Below are positions 1 through 9,675 of a stretch of DNA of 64,000 bases, in pieces; within the stretch, counting starts at the first letter, position 1, and every line of letters starts with the position of its first letter. Location: contig JAJYUA010000001.1 of assembly GCA_021792755.1 (NCBI GenBank), positions 124,001 to 188,000 on the forward strand, given 5' to 3'. The translations under genes were made by a program, and so were the position numbers. Origin of the DNA: Pseudomonadota bacterium (lineage in GTDB: Bacteria > Pseudomonadota > Gammaproteobacteria > Steroidobacterales > Steroidobacteraceae). The notes under the pieces were generated by a model. The model was not told the DNA's origin and did no database searches. It saw only the letters and a list, made by a program, of their open reading frames with translations.

Positions 1-1128
1 TGCCTGGGCGCGCGTCCCGAGCGTATCCTGGAGCGCCATCCGCGGGTTCTCAAGGTCACCGGTCCGCAGAGCCCTGCCGAGCTCATCCGGGCCATCCATG
101 AGCACCTGCCGCCGCAACACGACCCGTTCCTCGACCTGGTGCCTGCGCAGGGTGTTCGGCTGACGCCGCGCCACTATGCGTACCTCAAGATCTCCGAGGG
201 CTGCAACAACTCCTGCAGCTTCTGCATCATTCCGGCGCTGCGCGGCAGACTCTCCAGCCGCCGGATCGACGAGGTGCTCGGGGAAGCCGAGCGACTCGCG
301 GCGGCCGGCGTCAAGGAGATCCTGGTCATCTCTCAGGACACCAGTGCGTACGGCGCGGACATCGGTTACGCCCGCGGCTCGTGGCGCGACACGCAGTACC
401 GGAGCCGCTTCATCGACCTCGCCCGCGCCTTGGGCACTCTGGGCATCTGGATACGGCTCCATTACGTCTATCCCTATCCCCACGTAGACGAGGTCATTGC
501 GCTGATGGCCGAACGGCGTGTGCTGCCCTACCTCGATATCCCGTTCCAACATGCAAGCCAGACGGTCTTGAAGCGTATGCGGCGGCCGGCCCACGCGGAA
601 GACGTACTGGTACGCATACACGGATGGCGGCAACAGTGTCCCGACCTGACGCTGCGCAGTACGTTCATCGTCGGTTTCCCCGGCGAGACCGACGCGGAGT
701 TCGAGGCGCTGCTCGAGTGGCTCGATGAGGCACAGCTCGACCGCGTGGGCTGCTTCAAGTACTCGCCCGTCGAAGGCGCCGCCGCCAACGAACTGGCCGG
801 TCATGTGCCTCCGGAAGTCCAGGAGGAACGCTACGCACGCTTCATGGAGCGCGCGGCCGCCATCAGCGCACAGCGCTTGCAACGGCGCATCGGGCAGCGG
901 CTGCGCGTGCTCGTGGATCTTGCGGGGGAGCACGAGGCCGTCGCCCGCAGTGAGGCCGATGCGCCCGAGATCGACGGCGTGGTGAGGATAGAGAGCGCGG
1001 CGGGACTGCGCACCGGCGACTGGGCCGACGTCGAGATCACCGCCTCCGATGTGTACGACCTGCACGCCCGGCTGGTGCACGGGACGGCTCCAGAGGCTGC
1101 GGGGCATCGCGCGACGAAGCGAGCCTGA
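1..1128 (+). CDS. rimO: ribosomal protein uS12 methylthiotransferase RimO, 5' end missing
   Basis: Radical-SAM enzyme that adds a methylthio group to the conserved aspartate of ribosomal protein uS12. The frame is open from base 1, so the N-terminal UPF0004 domain and its cluster cysteines lie outside the window. The first visible residues, CLGARPERI, are typical of the family. The radical-SAM cluster motif CNNSCSFC (C-x3-C-x2-C) is about 68 residues in, and a TRAM-like RNA-binding tail occupies roughly the last 70 residues. An in-frame GTG at 139 is internal and not the start. The gene stands alone here; the next gene begins about 150 bases downstream on the same strand. Confidence 0.95.
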   Translation, partial: CLGARPERILERHPRVLKVTGPQSPAELIRAIHEHLPPQHDPFLDLVPAQGVRLTPRHYAYLKISEGCNNSCSFCIIPALRGRLSSRRIDEVLGEAERLAAAGVKEILVISQDTSAYGADIGYARGSWRDTQYRSRFIDLARALGTLGIWIRLHYVYPYPHVDEVIALMAERRVLPYLDIPFQHASQTVLKRMRRPAHAEDVLVRIHGWRQQCPDLTLRSTFIVGFPGETDAEFEALLEWLDEAQLDRVGCFKYSPVEGAAANELAGHVPPEVQEERYARFMERAAAISAQRLQRRIGQRLRVLVDLAGEHEAVARSEADAPEIDGVVRIESAAGLRTGDWADVEITASDVYDLHARLVHGTAPEAAGHRATKRA

Positions 1129-1280
1129 TGCGCGAGAATCGGGACCCGGCCCGGAAAAGGGACGGTTCTCCCAGAGCCGTCGCATGGCCCGGACGGCGGA
1201 CGATGAGCGCCCCGGACGGCGCAGGACGCCCGTCGCTATACTGACCGGAAATGGGACGGCACTCGGACATCGGCACGGAC

Positions 1281-2333
1281 ATGCAGCGCGGCGTGCTCTA
1301 CGCGCTGCTCGCCGCCGTCCTGTTCGGCGCGAGCACGCCGTTTGCCAAGGTGCTGCTGACTGATACGCCGCCGGTGTTGCTGGCCGGCCTGCTCTACGGC
1401 GGCAGCGGTATCGGCCTGAGCGTGTGGCTGACGCTTCGTCCCCGCCTTCAGCCCCGCCGCCGGCCTCCCAGGGTCGCATGGCGCAAGCGCGAGGCGCTCT
1501 GCCTCGCGGGGGCCATCGCGGTGGGCGGCGTACTGGCCCCGGTCATGCTGATGGCGGGACTCGAGCGGATGCCGGCAGCCAGTGCCTCGTTGCTGCTCAA
1601 CATGGAAGGGGTGTTCACCGCACTGCTCGCCTGGCTGGTTTTCCGGGAAAACTTCGATCGCCGCATCCTCGCCGGCATTCTGGCCATCGTTGCCGGCGGC
1701 GTGGTGCTCGCCTGGCCGCAGCGCGTAGCGCTCGGCGGCGGCGAGGGCGCCGCCTGGGTCGCGGGGGCCTGCGCCTGCTGGGCGCTGGACAACAACCTGA
1801 CACGCACGGTGTCGGCAGGCGACCCGGTGGTGATCGCGGCTCTGAAAGGGCTGGCCGCAGGGGCCGTTGACCTCGGCATCGCCGCCGCTCTCGGCGCGCA
1901 TTGGCCGGCCGGTCCGCGAATCCTGGCCGCGACGCTGGTTGGCCTGGGAGGCTATGGCGTGAGCCTGGTTTTGTTCGTGCTGGCCCTTCGCCACCTGGGC
2001 GCCGCCCGCACCGGTGCCTATTTCGCCACCGCGCCGTTCATCGGCGCCGCGGCGTCAATACTGCTGTTCAGGCAGATGCCCGGGGTGATCTTCTGGATCG
2101 CCGCAGTGCTGATGGGCGCGGGCGTCTGGCTGCACCTGACCGAGAGGCACGCTCATCTGCACGCCCATAGGCAAATTCGCCATGCGCACAGTCACGTGCA
2201 CGACGCACATCACCAGCACAGCCATGATCTCGACTGGGACGGCCGCGAACCCCACGACCACGAGCACACGCATCTGCCGCTGACCCACTCACACGCGCAT
2301 TATCCCGACATCCATCACCGGCACGAGCATTGA
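1281..2333 (+). CDS. EamA/DMT-family permease with histidine-rich C-terminal tail
   Basis: Inner-membrane permease of the drug/metabolite transporter superfamily; substrate unknown. About ten hydrophobic helices cover the first 280 residues, with the repeated EamA architecture (RGVLYALLAAVLFGASTPFAK at the start). After the last helix comes a hydrophilic tail of about 62 residues with over 20 histidines, many as HxH or DHEH pairs, suggesting divalent-metal binding. I chose the ATG at 1281 because it opens directly into the first helix; an ATG at 1251 would add ten polar residues. A TATACT box at about 1238 could be a -10 element, which would fit the 1251 start better. Metal specificity is inference. 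Confidence 0.85.
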   Translation: MQRGVLYALLAAVLFGASTPFAKVLLTDTPPVLLAGLLYGGSGIGLSVWLTLRPRLQPRRRPPRVAWRKREALCLAGAIAVGGVLAPVMLMAGLERMPAASASLLLNMEGVFTALLAWLVFRENFDRRILAGILAIVAGGVVLAWPQRVALGGGEGAAWVAGACACWALDNNLTRTVSAGDPVVIAALKGLAAGAVDLGIAAALGAHWPAGPRILAATLVGLGGYGVSLVLFVLALRHLGAARTGAYFATAPFIGAAASILLFRQMPGVIFWIAAVLMGAGVWLHLTERHAHLHAHRQIRHAHSHVHDAHHQHSHDLDWDGREPHDHEHTHLPLTHSHAHYPDIHHRHEH

Positions 2334-2375
2334 CTGCGTGATCGGCCGGCGATGATGGCGCACCGCAGGCAAAGA

Positions 2376-2993
2376 TCACGCTTCGCGCGCGCGGGATGGG
2401 CGGGCGGCGGCTCGCTCGATCCGGTACACGGCCGCCGGCGGCAGATTGGTCACGACCCAGCCGATCCGCCTGGCGCGCAGGCCGAGCCGCTTCAGGATCG
2501 CCGCGGGAACCGGGCATCGCGGACCGTAGGTGAATTGGTAGAACGCCCCGTCCCGGCGTAGCCGGCGGAAGGCTCCACTCAGCACACCCAGGACTTCGCG
2601 GCGGCGCATCGACAGCAATGGCAGCCCGCTCACGACCGCCCCCGCCGCCTGACCGTGCAGCGGATCCAAGCGGCGCAGCCGCTGAGCCTGGACCGCCAGC
2701 ACTTGCGCCGCAGGAAAACGCTTCTGTAACAGCCGTGCGAAATGAGGATCGGCCTCCACCAGCACAAGCTGCGCCTCCGGCACCCCGCGCGTGAGCAACG
2801 CGCGCGTGAACGCTCCCGTGCCGGCCCCGAGCTCGATGATCGGGCCCTTGTTCGCAACGATCTCGGAGGTGATGAGCTTGGCCAGCGCCCGCCCGGACGG
2901 CGCCACGGCGCCGAGGCGACGCGGCTTGCGCAAACCGGCGCGCAGAAACAGCAGCAGATCGAGCGGCGGATTTACCGATAGATTTCTGGACAT
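2376..2993 (-). CDS. class I SAM-dependent methyltransferase, phospholipid N-methyltransferase-like
   Basis: Small cytoplasmic methyltransferase of about 205 residues. The SAM-binding motif I is visible as IIELGAGTGAFTRALL near residue 55 and motif II as LVLVEADPHFARLL. The N-terminus (FLRAGLRKPRRLGAVAPSGRALAK) matches the segment preceding the SAM fold in bacterial phosphatidylethanolamine N-methyltransferases (PmtA type) and rRNA-adenine-methylase-like proteins. Start chosen at 2993 (MSRNLSVNPP); the frame is open further upstream but the extra residues are low-complexity. No operon partner. The lipid substrate is inferred from family resemblance only. Confidence 0.8.
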   Translation of the reverse strand: MSRNLSVNPPLDLLLFLRAGLRKPRRLGAVAPSGRALAKLITSEIVANKGPIIELGAGTGAFTRALLTRGVPEAQLVLVEADPHFARLLQKRFPAAQVLAVQAQRLRRLDPLHGQAAGAVVSGLPLLSMRRREVLGVLSGAFRRLRRDGAFYQFTYGPRCPVPAAILKRLGLRARRIGWVVTNLPPAAVYRIERAAARPSRAREA

Positions 2994-3312
2994 ATCTTCC
3001 GCCAATTCAGGGTGTCGGGAGAGCCCGACAGTCGCGAGGTGGCACGCTCGGGCGGATGCCACGCGTCTGCAGGCCGAATGTAGCCAAGCCGGTCGGTGCG
3101 ATCAAGCCGCATGTAATGGCCTCAGCGCGGTCTGTTCCATGCATGCTCCGGAGGGGGTACACCGTCTTCGTGACCGCCACTTTCGTGCTCATTCGGTTCT
3201 GCGCCGATCGCCTCGCGGCCGAGGGAGCGGTTTTGCACGGCGCAAAGCGCCGCGGCCCCGAAGGGGCGAGTCCCAGGATGTGACGAGCACAGGCGCACCA
3301 CCCGAGCGGGGA
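2994..3312. other. intergenic region, nothing recognised
   Basis: About 320 bases between the divergent ends of the methyltransferase and CBS genes, both on the minus strand. Short frames here have no recognisable domain. I see no convincing promoter, hairpin or repeat. Confidence 0.5.
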
Positions 3313-3978
3313 CTAGATCGATCGGCCCAGTTGCCGCTCGAGCTGCGTGCGGGAAAACAGGCCGCGCACCAGGACACCACTGTGCTTCGCGTATTCGACC
3401 ACGACCACATGGGAGGCTTGGCCGGCCTTGAAGCTGTGAACGATGTCGCCGACGCACGCCGAATTGACCCACCGCGCGTCGAGTGTGGGGACTTTCTCCC
3501 ACGGCGTCATGATGTGATCCACCTGGATCTCGTCGTGGCGGGTGAAGCCCGAGGTGCTCAGGAACTGCAAGGGACGCTCTCCCTGGATATCATAGGAGGT
3601 GATCAGGCCGACGATGAGCTCACCGCGCACCACCAGCAGTGCGCGAACCCCCGCGACGATCATGTCACGCAGAGCGTCGTCGATGAGCCGATCGGGCGCG
3701 ACGGTGACCGCAGGCTCGGCGCTGAAATCAGTCATCACGTGCACCGCCGGGTCCTCCGGCGCCACCCGCCTGACGGGTCCTGAGGGCCGCCGCGGCCTTT
3801 CGCTGGAATGCGCGGATGCCGGAATCCCGTGCAGAAAGGCGATGGAGCTGTAAGCGGCTTCCTCGGATTGGCTGTCGAACATTTCGTGCACTCCACGGGT
3901 CTCGATGGACGGCCGCGCGCTCGCCGGCGGGGCCGTGAATGTCGCGCTCTGCAGCGCGGGGTCCGTGACTTTTCTCAT
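3313..3978 (-). CDS. CBS-domain protein
   Basis: Cytoplasmic protein of about 221 residues with a CBS pair in its second half: the first module around HVMTDFSAEPAVTVAP...GLITSYDI, the second around DHIMTPWEKVPTLDA...RGLFSRTQLERQL. CBS pairs usually bind adenosyl nucleotides and sense energy status. The first 80 residues are polar, with no recognised domain. Start at 3978 (MRKVTDPAL) is preceded by a GAAAGTG Shine-Dalgarno-like stretch; upstream in-frame codons are arginine-rich and unlikely. No partner domain, so the regulated target is unknown. Confidence 0.85.
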   Translation of the reverse strand: MRKVTDPALQSATFTAPPASARPSIETRGVHEMFDSQSEEAAYSSIAFLHGIPASAHSSERPRRPSGPVRRVAPEDPAVHVMTDFSAEPAVTVAPDRLIDDALRDMIVAGVRALLVVRGELIVGLITSYDIQGERPLQFLSTSGFTRHDEIQVDHIMTPWEKVPTLDARWVNSACVGDIVHSFKAGQASHVVVVEYAKHSGVLVRGLFSRTQLERQLGRSI

Positions 3979-4172
3979 ATCACTTTCGCGGCGATCGGGC
4001 TCGGAGTTCTCTGTGACGAGAGGCACCCTGCCCGCCCCCAAAAGAGAGAGACGCCGGCCGCGCACATCCCGCGTCCGATCCGCATGCCTCGGCCGCATTC
4101 ATGTGACCGTGTCCGGGGCCATCGGTTCAAACGACGCTGCGCCGATGCCGCGCAACTGGCGCCCTGCGCTCG

Positions 4173-4628
4173 TCACGCCTGAGGACCCTTTTGGGGAGAG
4201 AACACCCCGGTAAGGCTCCTTGCGAGCACGAGCAGGACCACCACGATGCACAGACCGATCATCTGTCCGGGTGAGAGCGCGTTCGCATACAGCTTGACGA
4301 GCAATTCCCGGAGCGCGAACACCACCGTGACATCCAGCAATTGAGTCAGGCGGACGTAGTGCGTCTTCACGTAGCCGGTGAACGTGCCGAACAGCTCGAT
4401 GAGCACAAATACGTCCAGCACGTTGACGATCAGGTCCTTGAAATCCTCCGCATTGACGCTGTTCGCTTTCAGGACCGGCACGAGATCCCATACGTTTCTC
4501 GCCACGTCGAAGAACGCGAATGCCATCACCGCGATCATGACCAGAACCAATCCGATGACGATGACTTCGATGGCCCGGGCGTAGATCGTGAGGATCAGGT
4601 CTTTCAAGACTGGTGGGCCGTGCCGCAC
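4173..4628 (-). CDS. PsiE-like phosphate-starvation-inducible membrane protein
   Basis: Small integral membrane protein with four hydrophobic segments: around AIEVIVIGLVLVMIAVMAF, DLIVNVLDVFVLIELFGTF, the TQLLDVTVVFALRELLVK segment and MIGLCIVVVLLVLARSL. The pattern and the FVLIELFGTF/TYVK-type motif fit the PsiE family, whose function is unknown apart from phosphate-starvation induction in enterobacteria. There is no good ATG. Candidates are GTG at 4628 and TTG at 4607; the long arginine-rich extension further upstream is unlikely to be coding. It lies beside the CBS protein gene on the same strand, with a 194-base gap. Confidence 0.7.
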   Translation of the reverse strand: MRHGPPVLKDLILTIYARAIEVIVIGLVLVMIAVMAFAFFDVARNVWDLVPVLKANSVNAEDFKDLIVNVLDVFVLIELFGTFTGYVKTHYVRLTQLLDVTVVFALRELLVKLYANALSPGQMIGLCIVVVLLVLARSLTGVFSPQKGPQA

Positions 4629-4829
4629 ATCAATGGCAACGTGGGCGCGATGAGCTGATGTGCCGCGAAAGCCGGCGTGCGACTGCGACCGGTGTCTCGA
4701 TGAGACCGCGAGCGGGCGCATGGCGCACCTCGCAGCCGAAGGCGCGGCCGAGCCGGCATCCCCGCAGCGCCCGTTCGCGGTACGGGCGGTCCCGGCCGGG
4801 GCCGGTTGCACTCGGGTCCGTCTCGACTG

Positions 4830-5861
4830 TCAAACCGTCTTCGTCCACCCGTGCATGTCGCGCGACTCGCCTCGCTGGACGGCTACCAGCCGTTCCCGCA
4901 GCTTGCGCGTGTGCGGTCCGACTTCGCCGCTTCCGACCCTGTACTCCTCGCCGTGGTAGACGAGGGTTCCGACACCCGCAAGCACCGCGGCCGTGCCGGA
5001 AAGCGCGGCCTCGCCGTCGCGGACCCACTTGAGCATCTCGGCAACGTCGAAGACCCGCTCCTCGACCCGGTAGCCCTCCTGCCGCGCCAGAGTGAGCACG
5101 GAGTCGCGGGTCACGCCATGGAGGAAGGTCGAGTCGAGGCTGCGAGTGAGCACCCGGCCCTCGCTGATGAGCAGGAAGTTGGACGCGCCCGTTTCCTGCA
5201 CCGAGCCGCCCGGACAGAACAACACCTGATCGACGTTGTACCGGCGCCGCGCCTCCAGGGTCGGGCCGAGGGCCGCGGCGTAATTGCCGCCCGTCTTCAC
5301 CTTGCCGGTCTGCGAGGCCGTGCGGGCATTGACGTCCTCGACGTAGATGCGCAGCGGCTTCATGCCGCCGGCGAAATAGTCCCACACCGGGCTCGCAAGC
5401 ACGATGAGAGTCGCCTCGGTCGCCGCGGCGCCGGCGGCGCCGATGTTGGGCGTGGTGCCGAAGAGGATCGGCCGCAGATAAAGCGCCCCCGGCGCCTCGG
5501 GCACCGCGTCGCGGTTGTGGTCGATGGTGGTACGAATCATCTGCTCGAGCTGCCGCGGGTCCGGCTCCGGCAGGACGAGCGCCTGCGCGCTCTGGCGCAT
5601 GCGCTCTATGTGCGTGTCCATCCGGAACACGTTGATGCTGCCATCGGCCCATCGGTAGGCCTTGAAGCCCTCGAAGCAGGTGCTGGCGTAGTGCAATACG
5701 TGCGCGGCCGGATGCAGCTCGATTGGCGCGCAGGGGCGAACGTCGAAGCGCCCCCATTCGCCGTTCTGGAAGCGGGCCAGGGTCATCGTGGGCGCGAGCA
5801 CGGTTCCAAACGCCGGGCGCGGCTCTTGCGAAGCTTTCGGGATGCTGCTCATGGCCGCCAT
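4830..5861 (-). CDS. ilvE: branched-chain amino acid aminotransferase
   Basis: PLP-dependent fold-type IV aminotransferase that interconverts branched-chain 2-oxo acids and leucine, isoleucine and valine with glutamate. About 343 residues, the usual length for the class II form of IlvE. Visible family motifs include LHYASTCFEGFKAYR near the substrate-binding loop, KTGGNYAAALGPTLEA with the PLP-binding lysine, the EETGASN-like VQETGASNFLLI, and LSGTAAVLAGVGTLVYHG near the end. Two adjacent starts are possible, ATG at 5861 and ATG at 5852. No operon partner is adjacent. Confidence 0.95.
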   Translation of the reverse strand: MAAMSSIPKASQEPRPAFGTVLAPTMTLARFQNGEWGRFDVRPCAPIELHPAAHVLHYASTCFEGFKAYRWADGSINVFRMDTHIERMRQSAQALVLPEPDPRQLEQMIRTTIDHNRDAVPEAPGALYLRPILFGTTPNIGAAGAAATEATLIVLASPVWDYFAGGMKPLRIYVEDVNARTASQTGKVKTGGNYAAALGPTLEARRRYNVDQVLFCPGGSVQETGASNFLLISEGRVLTRSLDSTFLHGVTRDSVLTLARQEGYRVEERVFDVAEMLKWVRDGEAALSGTAAVLAGVGTLVYHGEEYRVGSGEVGPHTRKLRERLVAVQRGESRDMHGWTKTV

Positions 5862-6053
5862 TTTAAGCCGGCGGGGCCCGCCGTGCATCATTACCGTGGC
5901 CACACAACCGATGCCGCGCCGGCTCGGGCGAGAGCAGCAACAGCGCTCGTCGGCCGCCGGGGCCCGAAAATGCCTGACCGCGAGCCCCCTGCCGGACGAC
6001 CGCGACCGTGGATTCTCCCGGCCCGCATCTTGGCGAATCGGCGCCGGATGTCA

Positions 6054-6560
6054 TCACCCCGGGCAGTTCATCGGCTCCCCGGAGATGGCCGGAAACCTGA
6101 CGTAGATCTCCTTGAGCACCGCGGCTGCCGGCCCGGTGCCGGCCGGGGTCGTCGCTTGCGCGGCGGCTTTGAGGATTGCCCGCTCGCTATAGTCGGCCAT
6201 CGGGTGATGATCGGCGATGAACAGCGCATCGTAGCCCGCGTCCGCCCCCGCCAGCCGCGACGCGACTTCTCGGAGCAACCGGCGTTGACTCCCCGGCAGA
6301 GAATGCACATCGACGCCGGTGAGGCTCTCCATGTCACGCAGCACGTCCGGATTGCTGGCGCCGCATGAAGCCGCCCAGGCTTTCCGACCGAGGGCCAGCT
6401 CCAGTCGCGCAACGGCGCGCACCGTGCCAGAGGTGGGAGGCTTGACGGGCCGCGTCGCGCTCCACAGCTCCCAGCCGAGTCCGGCGGCAACGATGGCCAG
6501 CGCAACGGAAATCAATGGGCAGATCGCTTTTTTCACTTTGCCGCTCCCGGGGGTCGTCAT
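6054..6560 (-). CDS. hypothetical membrane-anchored protein
   Basis: Unrecognised protein of about 168 residues. It begins with a short basic stretch and one hydrophobic segment (ICPLISVALAIVAAGLGWELW, residues about 12-32), so it is probably anchored with its remainder in the periplasm. The rest is alanine-rich with two cysteines near the middle and one close to the C-terminus, and contains ADHHPMADYSERAIL. Start at 6560 has a GGAG Shine-Dalgarno six bases upstream. I recognise no domain and propose no function. Confidence 0.6.
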   Translation of the reverse strand: MTTPGSGKVKKAICPLISVALAIVAAGLGWELWSATRPVKPPTSGTVRAVARLELALGRKAWAASCGASNPDVLRDMESLTGVDVHSLPGSQRRLLREVASRLAGADAGYDALFIADHHPMADYSERAILKAAAQATTPAGTGPAAAVLKEIYVRFPAISGEPMNCPG

Positions 6561-7194
6561 TGGCAGCTCCGACCGCAGTCGTTGCCCGTTCGCCCAAATT
6601 GTCCGAGCAGTCTCGAGGTCCGAGTCATTTCGTCCTCCTGATGGCGGTTCCTGAAATCGCCCCCCGCCGTGCGGCCGGGCCAAAATCCCGGCGTGGCGGT
6701 ACCATAAGGTTGATTCGCCCTTGCGGAGCGAACCGGCACGGCCGATAGGGCCCGGCCTGCCGCCGGCGCCGGCAACAAGCCAGCAACTGCGGCACCTGGG
6801 ATGTCTCGGCGCGAACGGCCGACCGCATGGCAGATCGGCGAGGCGCAGGCAGTGCCGGACTTTAGCACGACGAATGTGTGGACCAAGCCGAGGCCGGGCG
6901 ATCGAGAGCTTCTCCTCGACCCGCTCCCAAGGCCCACGGTGGCGTCCAAGCCCGGCCTCCGGAGCGGCCGTCCGCGGTCACGCCCACGCTTGGCGCAGGA
7001 CGCTCGCAAAGCGCTGCCGGCCCCGGGCCCCGAAGCGCTCCGCCGCCGCCGCCGAGCCCGGGCGATCTCGCCAGCCGCACGCCTCGCCACGGTCTTCGCC
7101 GCAGGCCCAAAGCGTCCGGCGCCGTCCGTGCATGAGCACTCGAGGAAGGCCGCCTGGAGAGCACGGCGCGACATCGCGCAAACTGACGTCGCCC
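6561..7194. other. gene-poor stretch, nothing recognised
   Basis: Open frames exist on both strands because GC content is high, but they are arginine/serine-rich, overlap each other, and lack recognisable motifs or good ribosome-binding sites. I see no RNA gene, repeat or mobile-element signature here. Confidence 0.4.
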
Positions 7195-7464
7195 TCAGAG
7201 CCGGTGCCAGTAGGCGTTCTCGATGGAGGGGATCTGACCGACCTTTGCGGCGATCACGGACAGGCGCCGCTCCGTGACACCTGCGACGTCGACCCGGATG
7301 TGCAGCCTTTCATCGGTCCCGAACTCGGCGAGGACCCGACGCGGCGTGACATTCAGGGTTTGAAAATAGGCGACGACGCGCGCGAGCGCGCCCGGATCAG
7401 CTTCGCCGCAGACTCGCAGACACAAGGGCGCTACGGCCTTTTGGAGTTCTTCTTCGCTCACCAT
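7195..7464 (-). CDS. small ACT-domain-like protein
   Basis: Peptide of 89 residues. The segment LHIRVDVAGVTERRLSVIAAKVGQIPSIENAYW has the beta-alpha-beta pattern of an ACT domain, the amino-acid-sensing fold found as a stand-alone subunit in, for example, acetolactate synthase small chains (IlvM). The protein is about the size of a single ACT unit plus a short N-terminal helix. Start ATG at 7464 has GAGG about ten bases upstream; a GTG follows immediately. It is not next to an ilv operon (ilvE is 1.3 kb away), so partner and ligand are unknown. Confidence 0.6.
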   Translation of the reverse strand: MVSEEELQKAVAPLCLRVCGEADPGALARVVAYFQTLNVTPRRVLAEFGTDERLHIRVDVAGVTERRLSVIAAKVGQIPSIENAYWHRL

Positions 7465-7929
7465 GGAACCTGGTCCTCATCTCTGTTGCAGCCGAATCGA
7501 GCGCGAGACACCCCCGGCTTTCCGCGAAAGCCGGGCAGGTAATCAGGCCGATCCGGTGAAAGAAGACCATGAATGAATTATGCCGTCCGTCGCCTCGAAA
7601 GTCACGCGGCCTGCGGCGCGCGGGACCGGCGAAGAGCTGCAGTGGGTGCGGAGAAATGCAGGCGGAAAAGAGCTGTAGGAATTCCTCGAGGCGAGAGGCG
7701 CGCCCGCGAGCTCGATTCGCCACGCAAGCTCGAGTCAGGTCGAATGCCGGCGGGACGGTGTTCATTCCGGGGCAGCGACGTCGATTTCGTGCCGCCTGTT
7801 TGTGGGCATGAACTCGAGCCGTTTCCCGGGCGTACAGATCGTGCCGGAAAATTCCCGATGACCGCCAAGGGGGCAAGCTGAGGTCGTTACCGAAGTTGCG
7901 AAGGACCCTGCATCGTTTCGCGGGCAGGG
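7465..7929. other. intergenic region, nothing recognised
   Basis: About 465 bases between two minus-strand genes. Small overlapping frames on both strands look like chance openings. I see no clear promoter or repeat. Confidence 0.4.
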
Positions 7930-8979
7930 TCACGCATGCTGCTCGTTCAGGAAGCGAACGGTGGCGAGCACGAAGCTGACCAGGACCGGACCGAACACCA
8001 GACCCAATATTCCAAACGCGCTCACGCCACCGATGGCGCCCACGAATACCGCCAGCGTCGACACCTCGGCGCGATGAGCCGTCAGCAACGGCCGCACCAC
8101 ATTTTCCACGAGGAGGAGCCCTGCGCCCCAGGAGGCGAGGAATGTAGCCGAGCCCCAACGGGCCTGGATCAACAGATACGCGACCGCCGGCACGAGAACG
8201 ACCGTCGCCCCGGCGGGCAATAGCGCGGCAATCATTGCCAGGACTCCGAAGACGAGCGGAGCGGGAACACCTGCCAGCGCGAATCCCGCCGCCACGAACA
8301 AACCCTGGATGACGGCGGTGATCGTGGAGCCATAGACGACCGCGAGGGTGACGTCCCCGAGGTACCTCAACAGACGCTCACGCCGATCGGGCGCAAGGGG
8401 GATCAGTCCGGCAGCCTGCTGCAGAAACATTTCGCCATCGCGCAGCAAGAAGAACAGCAGGAACAGCGTCATGAAAAAGCCGATCACGGTCCCGAAGAGG
8501 CCGAAGGCAACGTTCCCGCCTGCGGTTGCGGCTGACGTCAGCAAGGCCGTAGTGACTCCCGTGAACCATGCGTGGACATCGACCGCCTGTGCCGGAAGAT
8601 TGCGCGCGATCCACTGCATGGCCGTTCCGACCAGCGGCAGGTGCTTGAGTCGGACGATCAAGGCCGGAAAGCCGATGAAAGGGCGGCGCTGCACGTCATG
8701 GAGCAGGCCGACGGCCTGCCCGGCGAAAAGCACCGCGAGAAAAGACAGCGGCGCCAGAACGACAAGCGGCGTTGCGACCGTGAAAACGCCGGCCGATAAT
8801 GCCTGCCGTCCCTTCAGAGCCCTGGCGAGACGCTTGTGCAGAGGATGGAGCATGAACGCGAGCACCATCGCCCACCCCAGCGCCTCGTCCAAGGGCGCCA
8901 ACACCTGCAGCAGCAGGTAGCCGAGAGCCGCGGCAGTCACGATCGCAAACAGCCGGCGGTAGAATGGCGAATCGGTCAT
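7930..8979 (-). CDS. AI-2E-family (PerM-like) permease
   Basis: Integral membrane protein of 349 residues with the typical AI-2E transporter layout: two N-terminal helices (LFAIVTAAALGYLLLQVLAPL and ALGWAMVLAFMLHPLHKRL), a long central soluble segment, then paired helices ending in GGVSAFGILGLVFGPVLVSFV, the family signature. Members export small molecules or act as sodium/proton antiporters; the substrate here is unknown. Start is the ATG at 8979 (MTDSPFYRR); the frame is open upstream but those residues are not membrane-like. It stands alone. Confidence 0.85.
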   Translation of the reverse strand: MTDSPFYRRLFAIVTAAALGYLLLQVLAPLDEALGWAMVLAFMLHPLHKRLARALKGRQALSAGVFTVATPLVVLAPLSFLAVLFAGQAVGLLHDVQRRPFIGFPALIVRLKHLPLVGTAMQWIARNLPAQAVDVHAWFTGVTTALLTSAATAGGNVAFGLFGTVIGFFMTLFLLFFLLRDGEMFLQQAAGLIPLAPDRRERLLRYLGDVTLAVVYGSTITAVIQGLFVAAGFALAGVPAPLVFGVLAMIAALLPAGATVVLVPAVAYLLIQARWGSATFLASWGAGLLLVENVVRPLLTAHRAEVSTLAVFVGAIGGVSAFGILGLVFGPVLVSFVLATVRFLNEQHA

Positions 8980-9675
8980 CGCGATGGTGGTCTCCGTGTG
9001 CCCGGCGCTCCAGACTTTCCGGTGGCGCTGCGACGGGCGGGGATTCAAGGAGTCAGGCGCAACGGCGCCTGGCGAGCCTGTCTTTCGATGCCGCAGCGAA
9101 AATCTCGATGAGCGAGGCGCGCGAGCGCAGCTCCGCCACCGCCAAGCTCGGCCGGGCGGCAATCCGCGCGATGATGCGTGCCGGCGCGAGCCGCGCGGCG
9201 AGCACGAGGGCCGGCGGCAATCCGAGCCCGCGGCGCGGACATCGGAGCGTCGCGCGAAGCCGGCTGAGCACAAGACAACCCCCGACGAGCAGGACTCTCG
9301 CCGCGACGACGCTTGTGGCGATGGGCCACCCGGCATACGCGGACCTCACCGCAGCGAGCGCGCCCGGGACCGCCCCCGCCGAAGCCGCAGGTCGGCGATC
9401 CGGCGCACAAAATGGCCACATGGGGCGCGAACGCAATGAAGCGTGGGGCTCGAGGGGGCATACCGATGTTCCAATCGTCGCGGCCGGGCTGGCGGATCAA
9501 CCTGGATCTTAGCGAAATCGAGCCCGCCATGCGCGGCGCCGACCAAGGACTGGCGAGCCAAAAAAGTCCCGGGGCCGACACATCGGCCGCGGCGCCCCTT
9601 GGCGAGCCAACGTAGGATAATCTGCTCGCGAGGACGTATACTCGAGGCAGGCAAAGTTGAGCCAAGAGGAATCCC
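8980..9675. other. gene-poor stretch with one doubtful minus-strand frame
   Basis: About 700 bases. The longest plausible frame is on the minus strand at 9053-9436 (127 residues) with one or two weakly hydrophobic segments (ATSVVAARVLLVGGCLVLS). It has no recognised motif and a poor start context, so I do not call it a gene. Nothing else is evident. Confidence 0.3.

Noticed and set aside
9053-9436. Minus-strand frame of 127 codons
   Set aside because: Weak hydrophobic segments but no motif, poor start context and biased composition; not enough to call a gene.
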